Shown here: in pieces, positions 8,395-16,835 of the stretch
Numbering within the stretch: the stretch's first letter is position 1
How the letters are laid out: every line of letters begins with the position of its first letter
From: JBNPEO01 sp050490315
GTDB lineage: Bacteria; Actinomycetota; Actinomycetes; Actinomycetales; Micrococcaceae
Assembly: GCF_050490315.1 (NCBI RefSeq)
Contig: NZ_JBNPEO010000001.1
Span: forward strand, 248,001 to 312,000
Length of the DNA stretch: 64,000 nt
Direction of reading: 5' to 3'
Notes under the pieces: generated by a model
Told to the model about the DNA's origin: nothing
The model's input: only the letters and a program-made list of their open reading frames with translations
Databases searched by the model: none
Translations under genes and position numbers: made by a program

Positions 8395-8984
8395 TCAGGC
8401 CTTTGGACGGAGGTCGTAGATGCGGCGTAACTTTCCGTTGGACCGCTCCAGGGTGCCCGGCTCCACCGCGTCCACCGTGCAGGATGACCCCACGTGAATC
8501 TTGATCTGTTCACGTAAGGCGGCGCCGGCGGTTGTTCCGTGTTCGACGGCGACACCTTCCCGCCGCTCGATCCGCACCGTGAGTTGGTCCATGCGTTTGC
8601 CTTCGGGGCGGAAGTGATCTTCCCAAATGTGGCAGCCATCTTGGGTGTCCACTGATTCCCCTGCGACTCCGGGGCCCATTACCTCGGAGAGGCCGTAAAT
8701 GTCGCAGGCTTTGAGATCCATGGTGGTTTCGAGTTCGTGCCGCATTTCCTCGGTCCATGGTTCCGCGCCGAGCACCACGAACTTGAGCGAGGTGGAGCGC
8801 GGATCAATACCTTGCTGGGCCATGGCGTCAGCGATGGTCAATCGGTAGGTGGGCGTAGCCAGAATAACGTCAGGTTCGAAGTCCTGGATGAGTTGGATTT
8901 GCCGTTCAGTTTGCCCGCCGGGGCAAGCATGGGGTCCGTTGCCTGAACTGTAGAGGCGTTCGTCGTTGAAGATGCCTGGTTCAT
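8395..8984 (-). pseudogene. paaK: Phenylacetate-CoA ligase remnant with internal deletion
   Basis: The 3' part encodes a clear PaaK C-terminal half: GGQTERQIQLIQDFEPDV, then TPTYRLTIADAMAQQG, CDIYGLSEVMGPGV, and the end LRRIYDLRPKA. The 5' part, in a different frame, starts at ATG 8984 twenty bases after paaI and encodes a plausible start (MNQASSTTNASTVQATDP). The join is around 8920-8935. PaaK proteins are about 430 residues; here roughly 200-230 are missing, including the glycine/serine-rich ATP loop, and the two ends are out of frame. As read it cannot activate phenylacetate. Either a real deletion or an assembly collapse; another ligase could exist elsewhere. Confidence 0.85.
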
Positions 8985-9003
8985 CGCGTACTGCTTTCTG
9001 GTG

Positions 9004-9513
9004 CTATTTTTTGCTGATGGTGCGGCTGCGGCCGCGGAATTCAGCGATGAGTTCGCCGTAGGGTTCGCCACTCGTATTGGTGCCGGTGCCACTGTGGGGA
9101 GTGCCGCCGTCGGTGGTTGCGGTGCCGCTGCTTGCGCTGCCGTTGGTTACCTTGCTGGGGTCCGCCGCGAAAAGTTGAATGTCATAGATACCGCTGCGGC
9201 CAGCGTGGGCGCGGCGGTCCGCGATCGCGGTGATGACCTGGCCTTCATGTGCGGGTTTGATGAAGTTGATGTCCACACCGGAGGCCACGGTGATGGAGTG
9301 TTCGCTGCCGACGGCTGGGTTGCAGGCCAGAGCGAAGGTGGAGTCGGCGAAGGCGAAGATCATTCCGCCGTGCGCGATTCCGAATCCGTTGAGCATTTCT
9401 TTGCGGAGGGTCATCCGTGTGGTGGCGTGCCCGGGGCCGAGCTTGAGGACTTCGAGGCCCAGCCATGCGGAGGCGTGGTCGTTTTCGAGGATGCTGTGCG
9501 TCGTTGCAGACAT
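9004..9513 (-). CDS. paaI: Hydroxyphenylacetyl-CoA-type thioesterase PaaI
   Basis: Hotdog thioesterase of about 169 residues that removes dead-end CoA esters during phenylacetate breakdown. Visible motifs are GFGIAHGGMIFAFADSTFALACN, INFIKPAHEGQVITAIADRR and the end ELIAEFRGRSRTI, all typical of PaaI. ATG 9513 follows GAGAGG by nine bases; the frame extends further upstream, but that would cover the operator. Odd: a Ser/Gly/Thr-rich stretch of about 30 residues (roughly 9055-9165) sits between the last two strands, where relatives have a short turn. First gene of paaI-paaK-paaR. Confidence 0.9.
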   Translation of the reverse strand: MSATTHSILENDHASAWLGLEVLKLGPGHATTRMTLRKEMLNGFGIAHGGMIFAFADSTFALACNPAVGSEHSITVASGVDINFIKPAHEGQVITAIADRRAHAGRSGIYDIQLFAADPSKVTNGSASSGTATTDGGTPHSGTGTNTSGEPYGELIAEFRGRSRTISKK

Positions 9514-9534
9514 GCCGTGATGCCTCTCACAATT

Positions 9535-9556
9535 AGTTACCGAATGGTCATTAGGT
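9535..9556. promoter_or_regulatory. Putative PaaR operator upstream of paaI
   Basis: Contains TTACCGAATGG/TCATTAGGTAA (9537-9558), a good palindrome with TTACC...GGTAA ends, and matches the ACCG half of the recalled PaaR consensus, with more mismatches than the other two sites. It lies 22-43 bp before the paaI start, where a repressor would act. Confidence 0.5.
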
Positions 9557-9591
9557 AATCCCATTGACGCGTTCAAGTCAAGGCGTCATCC

Positions 9592-9613
9592 CGCCGAGTG
9601 GGTAGATGACACC
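9592..9613. repeat. Half copy of the CGCCGAG palindrome, cut by the assembly gap
   Basis: CGCCGAGTGGGTAGATGA repeats the arm of the palindrome at 4226-4289 with two differences. The complementary arm is absent because low-complexity sequence and the N run follow. It lies again between two divergent genes (paaI and pta). Confidence 0.65.
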
Positions 9614-9624
9614 CCCCTTAACCG

Positions 9625-9800
9625 CCATAAAAGGAAGCGGTTTCCCCCCTCGTCGGGNNNNNNNNNNCCCAAGGGGGGCGAACCCCTCCCCCCCACCCCC
9701 CACAAAACGGCCTCCCCCCCCCCCCCCCCCCGGGGAGGTGGGGTGGGGAGACGGCGGAGAGGGCGCGGGAGAGGGCGGGAAGTGATGGGCTGGGACAGTA
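9625..9800. other. Assembly gap and unreliable low-complexity sequence
   Basis: Ten Ns at 9658-9667 are flanked by C- and G-rich runs, including 18 consecutive Cs at 9714-9731 and purine-rich GGAGA/GGGA tracts to about 9790. This looks like low-quality read ends beside a scaffold join. No gene is called; the intergenic length between paaI and pta is not known. Confidence 0.85.
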
Positions 9801-9839
9801 GGCTTGGGACAGATAGCTTTTGAGACCGAGAGGCATTCC

Positions 9840-11912
9840 ATGGCTAAGGGCATTTACGTCAGCGCAACCTCACCCGGTTCCGGCAAGTCGCTTATTGCCC
9901 TAGGACTCGCTGACACCCTGCATCGGCACGCAGATCGGATCGGCTTCTTCAAACCTGTAGTTGATGGGGACGACGTCGACGCCGACCCTATGGTGAGCCT
10001 GATGAGCTCCCGGTTTGGTCTTGAGCCAGCCCGCTGCCGCGGCGGTCTGACCTCGGCTGAGGTCCGTTCCCTCCTTGCTGAAGGCAAACGCGACGAGATC
10101 GACGCCCGGTGCGTGGAAATCTTCGCCGAAATGTCCAGCGAATGCGACATCATCATTGTTGAGGGCACTGACCTTGCCGGGCACGACGCCGCCGTTGAGT
10201 TTGATCTGAACGCGCGCCTTGCGAACAACCTCGGCTGCCCTGTGGTCGCCGTGGTGAGCGCGAAGGGGCGCAGCCCCGAGGAGGCGGGTGACGCCGTCGA
10301 GCTGGCGCGCAAGGAACTGGTGGCGGAGAAATGCACACTCCTGGCGTTGATGGTGAATCGCGCGGATCCGGAGCAGCTGGACGCGGTGGCTGCGGCCGTG
10401 AAGCCGGGCGCATCCGGCCGGCCAGTCTACATTTTCCCCGAGTTGGAGGAGATTTCCCGGCCCACAACGGGTGAAGTTGCCACCACGATTGGGGTGCGGC
10501 AGATTGCCGGGCACGCCGATATGGAGCGGGATGTCCGGGCCATTCAGGTGGCCGCCATGAATGTGGGAAATTTCCTTCACGTGCTGACGGACGGCTCCTT
10601 GGTGATTGTTCCCGGTGACCGTGCAGACGTGATGGTTGCGTGTTTGGCTTCCTCGTTCAGCCCCGAATTCCCAGTTCCGTCAGGTCTGATTTTGACCGGC
10701 GGTCTGAGCCCGGATGCCAACATTTATCCCTTGTTGGCGCAGGCCCCGTTCCCAGTGTTTGCCTCGCCGGAGGACACCTATGTCACGGCCAAGCGGGTGT
10801 CTGAGGTGCGTAGCGAGATCTGGACCGGGCATCGGCGGAAGGTGGCTTCGGCGTTGGGCCTCTGGTCCCGCCGCGTAGACGAAAACGAGCTGATGGAGCG
10901 CCTGCACTTGCCACGGGCCGAGCGGATGACGCCCCTGCGTTTCTTGCACGAGCTGATTGAGCGGGCACGTTCCAAGCGCAGGCACATTGTGCTGCCGGAG
11001 GGTACGGATGTGCGGATCTTGCGTGCTGCCGAGATCCTGCACCGCCGTGACGTGTGCGATCTAACGTTGCTGGGAAGTGAAGCCGAGGTGCGCGAACTCG
11101 CCTCAAGTAACGGGATTGACCTGGCCGGTGTGACCATCATTGACCCGGCAAACAGCGAGCTGCGTCAACAATTCGCCGAGAAGTACGCCGAGCTGCGCGC
11201 CCACAAGGGCGTTGATTTGGCCCGGGCGCTTGAAGTCATGCTGGACGTCAGCTACTTCGGAACCATGATGGTTCAGCTCGGTGTGGTGGACGGAATGGTT
11301 TCCGGTGCCGCGCACACCACCGCCCACACCATCCGCCCGGCGCTCGAGTTCGTGAAGACCCGCGATGGCGTGAAGATCGTCTCCTCGGTGTTTTTGATGC
11401 TGATGGAGGACCGCGTGCTGGTCTATGGCGACTGTGCCGTGAACCCGGACCCCACCGACGAGCAGCTCGCGGACATCGCGCTGGCCTCCGCCGAGACAGC
11501 CGCCCAGTTTGGCGTGGAACCGCGCGTGGCCATGCTGTCCTATTCCACCGGAGGTTCGGGTTCTGGTGAGGCGGTGGAGGAGGTGCGCCGCGCCACGGAA
11601 ATGGTGCGTTCTCGCCGCCCTGAGCTCGCCGTTGAAGGGCCTATCCAGTACGACGCCGCCGTGGACGCATCGATTGCGGCCTCCAAAATGCCGGGTTCTT
11701 CAGTCGCTGGCCAGGCGACCGTGTTCATCTTCCCTGACCTGAACACCGGCAACAACACCTACAAGGCGGTGCAACAGTCCTCGGGGGCTGTCGCCGTCGG
11801 GCCGGTTCTGCAGGGTTTGCGCAAGCCTGTCAACGATCTTTCGCGCGGCTGCACGGTCGAGGACATTGTCAACACGGTGGCTATCACGGCCATCCAGGCG
11901 CAGGAGGCCTAA
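9840..11912 (+). CDS. pta: Phosphate acetyltransferase, long form
   Basis: Interconverts acetyl-CoA and acetyl phosphate; with AckA it makes ATP and acetate or assimilates acetate. It is about 690 residues, the long Pta type: an N-terminal BioD-like P-loop domain (SATSPGSGKSLIALGLA), a middle DRTGG-type domain, and the catalytic PTA_PTB domain from about residue 370 (RHIVLPEGTDVRILRAA, MVSGAAHTTAHTIRPAL, SYSTGGSGSG). ATG 9840 is preceded by GAGAGG; a GTG/ATG further up falls in the unreliable sequence. Its stop overlaps the ackA start by one base (TAATG). Confidence 0.95.
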   Translation: MAKGIYVSATSPGSGKSLIALGLADTLHRHADRIGFFKPVVDGDDVDADPMVSLMSSRFGLEPARCRGGLTSAEVRSLLAEGKRDEIDARCVEIFAEMSSECDIIIVEGTDLAGHDAAVEFDLNARLANNLGCPVVAVVSAKGRSPEEAGDAVELARKELVAEKCTLLALMVNRADPEQLDAVAAAVKPGASGRPVYIFPELEEISRPTTGEVATTIGVRQIAGHADMERDVRAIQVAAMNVGNFLHVLTDGSLVIVPGDRADVMVACLASSFSPEFPVPSGLILTGGLSPDANIYPLLAQAPFPVFASPEDTYVTAKRVSEVRSEIWTGHRRKVASALGLWSRRVDENELMERLHLPRAERMTPLRFLHELIERARSKRRHIVLPEGTDVRILRAAEILHRRDVCDLTLLGSEAEVRELASSNGIDLAGVTIIDPANSELRQQFAEKYAELRAHKGVDLARALEVMLDVSYFGTMMVQLGVVDGMVSGAAHTTAHTIRPALEFVKTRDGVKIVSSVFLMLMEDRVLVYGDCAVNPDPTDEQLADIALASAETAAQFGVEPRVAMLSYSTGGSGSGEAVEEVRRATEMVRSRRPELAVEGPIQYDAAVDASIAASKMPGSSVAGQATVFIFPDLNTGNNTYKAVQQSSGAVAVGPVLQGLRKPVNDLSRGCTVEDIVNTVAITAIQAQEA

Positions 11913-13051
11913 TGCTAGTTTTGGTGATCAATTCGGGGTCGTCCTCGCTGAAGTATCAGGTCCGCGACGTTGAGGTGGGGACTATTCTCACCGATGGACT
12001 AGTGGAGCGTATAGGCGATTCCGGCGCCGGTGGCCCGGCCGATCACGTTGAGGCGATTGACCGTGTGATGTCCACGCTGGAAGGCGAGTTGGGCGAGCGG
12101 GCGCTGGACGCCGTCGGGCACCGAGTGGTTCACGGCGGCGAGCGTTTTGGCGAGCCAGTGTTGATCAACAACGAAGTCACCCGGGCCATTGAACGCCTCA
12201 ACCCGCTGGCTCCGCTGCACAATCCGGCCAGCGTTTTGGGCATCCGTGCCATCACCCGCGAGTACCCTGACCTCCCGCAGGTGGCCGTTTTTGATACCGC
12301 ATTCCACCGCACCATCCCCGAGCATGCCTGGCGATACGCGGTCCCGGATGAGCTGTACACACTGCATGGGATCCGGCGTTATGGTTTCCATGGCACTTCG
12401 CACCAGTACGTTGCGGCGCGGGCTGCGGCGCTGCTGGGGCTGGGTGTTGACGAGTTCGACGGCGTGATCGCCCACTTGGGCAACGGCGCCTCCGTCACGG
12501 CGATCCAGGGCGGAAAATCCGTGGACACCTCCATGGGCTTCACCCCGCTCGAGGGCCTCGTTATGGGGACTCGTTCTGGCGATCTTGACCCGTCGATCTT
12601 GGTCTTTTTGGGCCGGGCCGGGTGGTCGCCCGAGGACATTGACACCGCCCTGAACCGCGAATCGGGATTGTTGGGCTTGGCCGGCAATAACGACATGCGC
12701 TCCGTGGTGGAAGCCGCCGAGTCCGGGGATGCGCGTTCGGCCATGGCGCTTGCCGTGGCCAGTTACCGGCTGTCCAAGTACATCGGCGGTTATCACGTGG
12801 CCGTGGGCGGGGCCAAGGCCGTGGTGTTCACCGCGGGGATCGGCGAGAACTCGCACCAGTTCCGGGCGCTCGTGGGGGAGCGTTTGGGTGCCTTGGGTAT
12901 AGAGCTCGACGCCGAAGCGAACCTTGTGCGATCCAAGGAACCTCGCGTGATTTCCACCGCCAGCTCCGCGATCCCGGTGTTGGTGGTTCCCACCGACGAG
13001 GAACGGGCCATCGCTGAGGCGACTGCCGCCGTCGTAAGTTCTTCTCGGTAG
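11912..13051 (+). CDS. ackA: Acetate kinase
   Basis: A 379-residue acetokinase of the ASKHA fold; transfers phosphate between ATP and acetate. Motifs: NSGSSSLKYQV at the start, GFHGTSHQYV, HLGNGASVTAI, and DTSMGFTPLEGLVMGTRSGDLDP with the catalytic Arg, then FTAGIGENS near the end. The start overlaps the pta stop by one base with CAGGAGG upstream, so the pair is translationally coupled. A long palindrome that may stop transcription follows 9 nt after the stop codon. Confidence 0.97.
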   Translation: MLVLVINSGSSSLKYQVRDVEVGTILTDGLVERIGDSGAGGPADHVEAIDRVMSTLEGELGERALDAVGHRVVHGGERFGEPVLINNEVTRAIERLNPLAPLHNPASVLGIRAITREYPDLPQVAVFDTAFHRTIPEHAWRYAVPDELYTLHGIRRYGFHGTSHQYVAARAAALLGLGVDEFDGVIAHLGNGASVTAIQGGKSVDTSMGFTPLEGLVMGTRSGDLDPSILVFLGRAGWSPEDIDTALNRESGLLGLAGNNDMRSVVEAAESGDARSAMALAVASYRLSKYIGGYHVAVGGAKAVVFTAGIGENSHQFRALVGERLGALGIELDAEANLVRSKEPRVISTASSAIPVLVVPTDEERAIAEATAAVVSSSR

Positions 13052-13059
13052 ACCAACAC

Positions 13060-13134
13060 CCGCGAGGTCGGTGCTTCGCGTCGATACCCCCGCAAATTTA
13101 CGGGCACCTCGGCGCTATGCACCTACCTCGGCGG
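13060..13134. repeat. 75-nt imperfect palindrome (copy A)
   Basis: Outer arms CCGCGAGGTCGGTGC and GCACCTACCTCGGCGG, inner arms with several mismatches, and a central CCGCAAATTTACGGG. It is clearly a diverged copy of the element at 13750-13825. Placed after ackA it may end transcription. Confidence 0.75.
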
Positions 13135-13170
13135 AACGTATGGCGAGAGAGCAAGGCGTAGCGTTGAGTT

Positions 13171-13725
13171 ATGCCAGAAATCCCACTGCCCATCCTGACC
13201 GAACGTTTGGTACTTCGCCGTTTCACCGCCGATGATCTTACGGCTTATCACGCGTATCGTTCGCTTGAGGAGACGGCGAGGTTCCTTCCCTCGGGGCCCC
13301 ACAAGATCACCACCGCCATGCAAGTTGTGGGCAAATACTCAAACTTTGTTTTTGAACAGGTGGGCGATTGGGTCTCGCTGGCCGTCGAGGCGAAGGGTAG
13401 TCCGGTGCTGCTCGGCGAGGTGGTGTTGAAGTGGCTTCCCGGCCGTGGCCAAGGCGAGGTTGGCTGGATCTTGGCGCCGGCGGGGCGCGGCAAGGGCTAT
13501 GCCACCGAGGCCGCAGAAGCCATGCTCAAGTTGGGGTTCGAAACGCTGGGCATGCACCGGATCGAAGCCCGGCTCGATGCATTGAACGGTGCCTCTGCAG
13601 CGGTGTGCCAACGTTTGGGAATGCAGCACGAGGCCACCCTTCGTGAAAATTCGTTCGCAAACGGTGTGCGGTCCTCTGAGGCGAGGTACGCGATCCTCGC
13701 CTCAGAGTGGAAGTCCAGCCACTAA
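13171..13725 (+). CDS. GNAT-family N-acetyltransferase (RimJ-like)
   Basis: A 184-residue acetyltransferase of the RimJ/RimL type: TERLVLRRFTADDLTAY at the start, EVGWILAPAGRGKGYATEAAEAML carrying the acetyl-CoA pyrophosphate loop (GRGKGYA), then HRIEARLDALNGASAAVCQRLGMQHEAT. Such proteins acetylate N-terminal or small-molecule amines, sometimes giving resistance; the target is unknown. The gene stands alone between two copies of a long palindrome (13060-13134 and 13750-13825), which is unusual and discussed in the findings. Confidence 0.85.
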   Translation: MPEIPLPILTERLVLRRFTADDLTAYHAYRSLEETARFLPSGPHKITTAMQVVGKYSNFVFEQVGDWVSLAVEAKGSPVLLGEVVLKWLPGRGQGEVGWILAPAGRGKGYATEAAEAMLKLGFETLGMHRIEARLDALNGASAAVCQRLGMQHEATLRENSFANGVRSSEARYAILASEWKSSH

Positions 13726-13749
13726 ACGCACCCCAGCCACTGACCCCAC

Positions 13750-13825
13750 CCGCCGAGGTCGGTGCAACGCGTCGAGTTCCCCGCAAATTTACGGGGAACT
13801 CGACGCTAAGCACCGACCTCGGCGG
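13750..13825. repeat. 76-nt near-perfect palindrome (copy B)
   Basis: A 16-bp outer stem (CCGCCGAGGTCGGTGC with its complement), a 3x3 internal bulge, a 15-bp inner stem (GCGTCGAGTTCCCCG) and the loop CAAATTTA. It lies between the convergent GNAT and oligopeptidase genes, where it could act as a bidirectional terminator. Confidence 0.85.
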
Positions 13826-13858
13826 AAGGGGCGGAAAGGAAGAGCGCGGCGAAAGAAG

Positions 13859-16093
13859 CTAGCGCGGCCCGGCGCCCGGGAGTAGCTCCGTTGCGCCAAG
13901 CGAGTCGGCGATAAACGCGTAGTCCCAGGCCCGTTCGCGCCATTGCACGTACCGGCCGGACGCGCCACCGTGCCCACCGTCCATCTCGATCTTCATAACC
14001 ACAGGTTCGGACCCGGTAGAAACCGCCCGCAATTCCTGCACCCACTTGGCCGGCTCAACATACAGCACACGGGTGTCGTTGAACGAGGTCACTGCGGCGA
14101 TCTTGGGGTACGCCACCTCACGCACATTCTCGTAAGGGGTGTACGACTTCATATACGCGTACACGTCCGCATCCGTGATTGGGTTGCCCCACTCTTCCCA
14201 CTCGAGAGCGGAGAGCGGAAGCTCCGGGTCCAAGATGGTGGTCAGTGCGTCAACAAACGGCACCGCCGCCACAATCGCCGCATACTTTTCCGGCGCCAAG
14301 TTAGCCACGGCACCCATGAGCAGCCCACCCGCGGAGCCGCCCAAGGCGGCAATCCGCGACGGATCAACCCACCCCGAGCCAGCCAACCAGTCGGTCGAGT
14401 CCACGAAGTCGGTGAAGGTGTTCTTTTTGTTGAGCTTTTTGCCGTCGTCGTACCAGTGCCGGCCCAGCTCGCCACCGCCACGAATGTGCGCAATCACAAA
14501 CACAATCCCGCGGTCCAGCAGCGAGAGCCGGGCAATCCCAAACCCGGGGTCCATACTCGCCTCGTAGGACCCGTACCCGTACACCAGCCCGGCCGCGCTC
14601 GAGTCTTGCACCACCGACTTGTGCCGCAGCACGGACAGCGGGATGCGGGTGCCGTCCGTGGCGGTGGCCCATTCGCGGGTGGCCACATAATCCGACGCCG
14701 AATAGCCGCCCAAAACGGGGCTTTCGCGCCGGAGTAGCAGTTCGCCGTCGGGCTGTTCCGTGGTGGGCAAAACGTAGTCGTAAACCCGCGAGGGGGTGAA
14801 GTAGCTCGTGTACCCGAGGCGCACCACTGGCGCGTTGTAGTCGGCGCCGCCCACTCCAGCCGTGTACAGCTCTTCGTCAAACGCGGGTTCCACGGGCGCA
14901 CCCTGTGCGGGCGTGCCGAGCCCGGCGAGCGGGATGAATTGCACCCGCTCAATTGTGTCCTTGCGCACGGAAAGGATCAGGTGCGACGCCGTTATTCCGG
15001 CACCGTTGACCCGCACCTCTTCTGAATGTTCGACGACGGTGGTCCAGTTTTGCTCGGCCAGTGGCTTGGCAAGTTCTGCCGGGTCGATCAGGGACACCAT
15101 GGAGTTCGCGGCACCCTTGTTGTGGGTGATCAGAATGCGCTCAACGAATCCGCCGGGGGCCGAGGCATCCGGAAGTAAGAACGGTTCTGCTTCGTAGAGG
15201 ACACGCTCACTGCGCGGAATCATCGTGTGCAGCGTGGCTGTGGGGTCTTCGAAGCTCAGGTAGCGGGTTTCGCTGTACTCAGAGCAGCTGACGGAGAGGA
15301 CCAGGTGACGGCGATCCGAGGCGAGTTCGAAGCCCAACCACATGGCGACGTCGTCCTCTTGATACAGCACCTCATCCTCGGCGATGGGGGTGCCCAAAAC
15401 GTGGGTGCGAATTTGGTACGGGCGCCAGGAATCGTCCACCACTGTGTAGAAAAGGCGGGTGCCGTCGGGGGAGAAGGTGAGCCCGTAGAAGGCGCCCTCG
15501 ATCACGTCCGGGAGGAGCTCGCCGGTGCGCAAATCCTTGATGCGGATGGTGAAGCGCTCGTCGCCGGCGTTGTCCACGGCATAAGCGTAGAGGTTTCCGT
15601 CTACCGTGACAGCTACGCCGCCGATCGAGAAGAACGGTTTGCCCTGGGCCTCGATGTTGCCGTCCAAGAGGATCTCTTCGCCGGGAACGGGGACACCGGC
15701 TTCAACTTGCGGCGGGGTCCAATCGGCAATCGGGTCACCGGTGTTGCTCGCGGCCACCCGGCAGCTAATGCCATACTCGCTGCCTTCAACGGAGCGCGAG
15801 TAGTACCACCATCCGTCCTTGCGCTGCGGCACCGAAAGGTCGGTTTCCAGGGTGCGAGTTTTGATCTCGTTGAAGATGTCCTCGCGCAAAGGTTCTTGGT
15901 GCGCTGTGACTGCTTCTTGGTAATCGTTCTCGGCCTTGAGGTGCGCTACGACCTCGGCAGATTCCTTGTCCCGGAGCCACTCGTAGTTGTCAGTGAAGTT
16001 ATCCCCGTGGTGGCTGCGAACCGTGGGGACCTTCTTCGCGACGGGAGGCTGAGGGGTGGTGGAAACTGTGGAAGCGTCAGGAACAGTGGTCAT
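13859..16093 (-). CDS. ptrB: Oligopeptidase B / prolyl oligopeptidase family (S9A)
   Basis: Cytosolic serine peptidase of about 744 residues that cleaves short peptides, in oligopeptidase B after basic residues. The N-terminal half is the seven-bladed propeller (NYEWLRDKES near the start); the C-terminal alpha/beta hydrolase carries the triad Ser587 (GGSAGG), Asp673 (SFNDTRV) and His708 (GGHGGASGR). GGGELGRHWYDDGK precedes the nucleophile as in the family. ATG 16093 is chosen for GGAGG three bases upstream; the open frame continues to 16381 without family similarity. No signal peptide. Confidence 0.93.
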   Translation of the reverse strand: MTTVPDASTVSTTPQPPVAKKVPTVRSHHGDNFTDNYEWLRDKESAEVVAHLKAENDYQEAVTAHQEPLREDIFNEIKTRTLETDLSVPQRKDGWWYYSRSVEGSEYGISCRVAASNTGDPIADWTPPQVEAGVPVPGEEILLDGNIEAQGKPFFSIGGVAVTVDGNLYAYAVDNAGDERFTIRIKDLRTGELLPDVIEGAFYGLTFSPDGTRLFYTVVDDSWRPYQIRTHVLGTPIAEDEVLYQEDDVAMWLGFELASDRRHLVLSVSCSEYSETRYLSFEDPTATLHTMIPRSERVLYEAEPFLLPDASAPGGFVERILITHNKGAANSMVSLIDPAELAKPLAEQNWTTVVEHSEEVRVNGAGITASHLILSVRKDTIERVQFIPLAGLGTPAQGAPVEPAFDEELYTAGVGGADYNAPVVRLGYTSYFTPSRVYDYVLPTTEQPDGELLLRRESPVLGGYSASDYVATREWATATDGTRIPLSVLRHKSVVQDSSAAGLVYGYGSYEASMDPGFGIARLSLLDRGIVFVIAHIRGGGELGRHWYDDGKKLNKKNTFTDFVDSTDWLAGSGWVDPSRIAALGGSAGGLLMGAVANLAPEKYAAIVAAVPFVDALTTILDPELPLSALEWEEWGNPITDADVYAYMKSYTPYENVREVAYPKIAAVTSFNDTRVLYVEPAKWVQELRAVSTGSEPVVMKIEMDGGHGGASGRYVQWRERAWDYAFIADSLGATELLPGAGPR

Positions 16094-16175
16094 GGCCTCC
16101 AATATAGAGGTCGACGGCGGCACTACGCTCCCGTAACTAGGCCCGGTTTCGCGACTGGCGTAGTTGCTTGCCGCG

Positions 16176-16787
16176 TCAGTTCGCTGCGGGGTCTTTGGTG
16201 ATGTGCCGGGCGTAGCGGAAGATCTTGCGCAGCGCGGGGGATAGCTCGCCGTCCATTTTGACCCATGCTTTTTGTCCACGGCGGAAGGGGTCAGACACGT
16301 CGTTGTCTTCGGGGGTTTCCGGAAGGCAGAGGTGCCGGACTGAGGCAGCCAAAGCGGGTAGCTGGCGCCACTGTCCTGCAACGGTATCTTCGATGGGGAG
16401 ATTGGCGCGGCGTGGGGCGAGAGCGTCCAGCATCCTGGCGAACTCGCGAACTGTGAAGGTGCGCTTAAGGAGAGCCGGGCTGAGCTGTATGACCTGACTG
16501 CGGTGCTCGGTGGTCATAACAAGCACCAGATCTGCGGCGCGGGCAATCTCGGGGGTGATCTGGCGTGAGACAAAACCGTCGCTGTCGCCGCCGTACTTCT
16601 GAACAAGTTCTGCGGCTTCGGGCTGCATGCTGTGATCCACGATTGCCCCGGTTCCGGCACTAGTGACTTCAAAGACGCCGGGGTGGAGGGCGTCAAATCC
16701 AGCTTGGAGCACACGCTCGGCCAAAGGTGAGCGGCAGATATTTCCTGTGCATACAGTCAGGACGCGGAATGGTTCCGAGGATGTCAT
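16176..16787 (-). CDS. Low-molecular-weight protein tyrosine phosphatase
   Basis: About 203 residues with the LMW-PTP phosphate loop CTGNICRSP (Cys13, Arg19) close to the N-terminus, SAGTGAIVDHSMQPEA, and SDPFRRG near the C-terminus providing the general-acid Asp. Bacterial members dephosphorylate tyrosine kinases that control capsule and exopolysaccharide export, of possible interest given the polysaccharide genes at 24-37 kb. It is longer than the usual 150-160 residues, with extra sequence before the DPF motif. ATG 16787 is chosen because the motif position fits the family; the frame continues upstream through a repeat-rich segment. Confidence 0.88.
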   Translation of the reverse strand: MTSSEPFRVLTVCTGNICRSPLAERVLQAGFDALHPGVFEVTSAGTGAIVDHSMQPEAAELVQKYGGDSDGFVSRQITPEIARAADLVLVMTTEHRSQVIQLSPALLKRTFTVREFARMLDALAPRRANLPIEDTVAGQWRQLPALAASVRHLCLPETPEDNDVSDPFRRGQKAWVKMDGELSPALRKIFRYARHITKDPAAN

Positions 16788-16805
16788 GGACAGGCTGCCT
16801 TCCTT

Positions 16806-16835
16806 GGCTTTGGTAGTGCTGGCTTTGGTAGTGCT
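16806..16835. repeat. Two tandem 15-bp direct repeats
   Basis: GGCTTTGGTAGTGCT occurs twice in a row, just upstream of the phosphatase start. On the minus strand the open frame reads as repeated Ser-Thr-Thr-Lys-Ala units, so it could be an N-terminal tail if translation starts further up. Apart from this repeat and the operator at 17005, I see nothing else in 16788-17091. Confidence 0.6.

Noticed and set aside
9578..9853. Glycine-rich minus-strand frames crossing the N run
   Set aside because: They are translations of the low-complexity gap sequence and contain unknown residues.
9840..10500. Dethiobiotin synthetase gene
   Set aside because: The BioD-like P-loop domain is the normal N-terminus of long-form Pta and is continuous with the catalytic domain.
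13060..13825. Integron-type cassette with attC sites
   Set aside because: Palindromes lack visible attC R/L core sites and no integrase is present; kept only as a layout comparison.
15227..16201. Plus-strand frame of 324 codons opposite the oligopeptidase
   Set aside because: Opposite strand carries a complete S9A enzyme with its triad; this frame shows no domain.
16806..16835. Possible CRISPR-like repeat
   Set aside because: Only two adjacent 15-bp units, no spacers and no cas genes.
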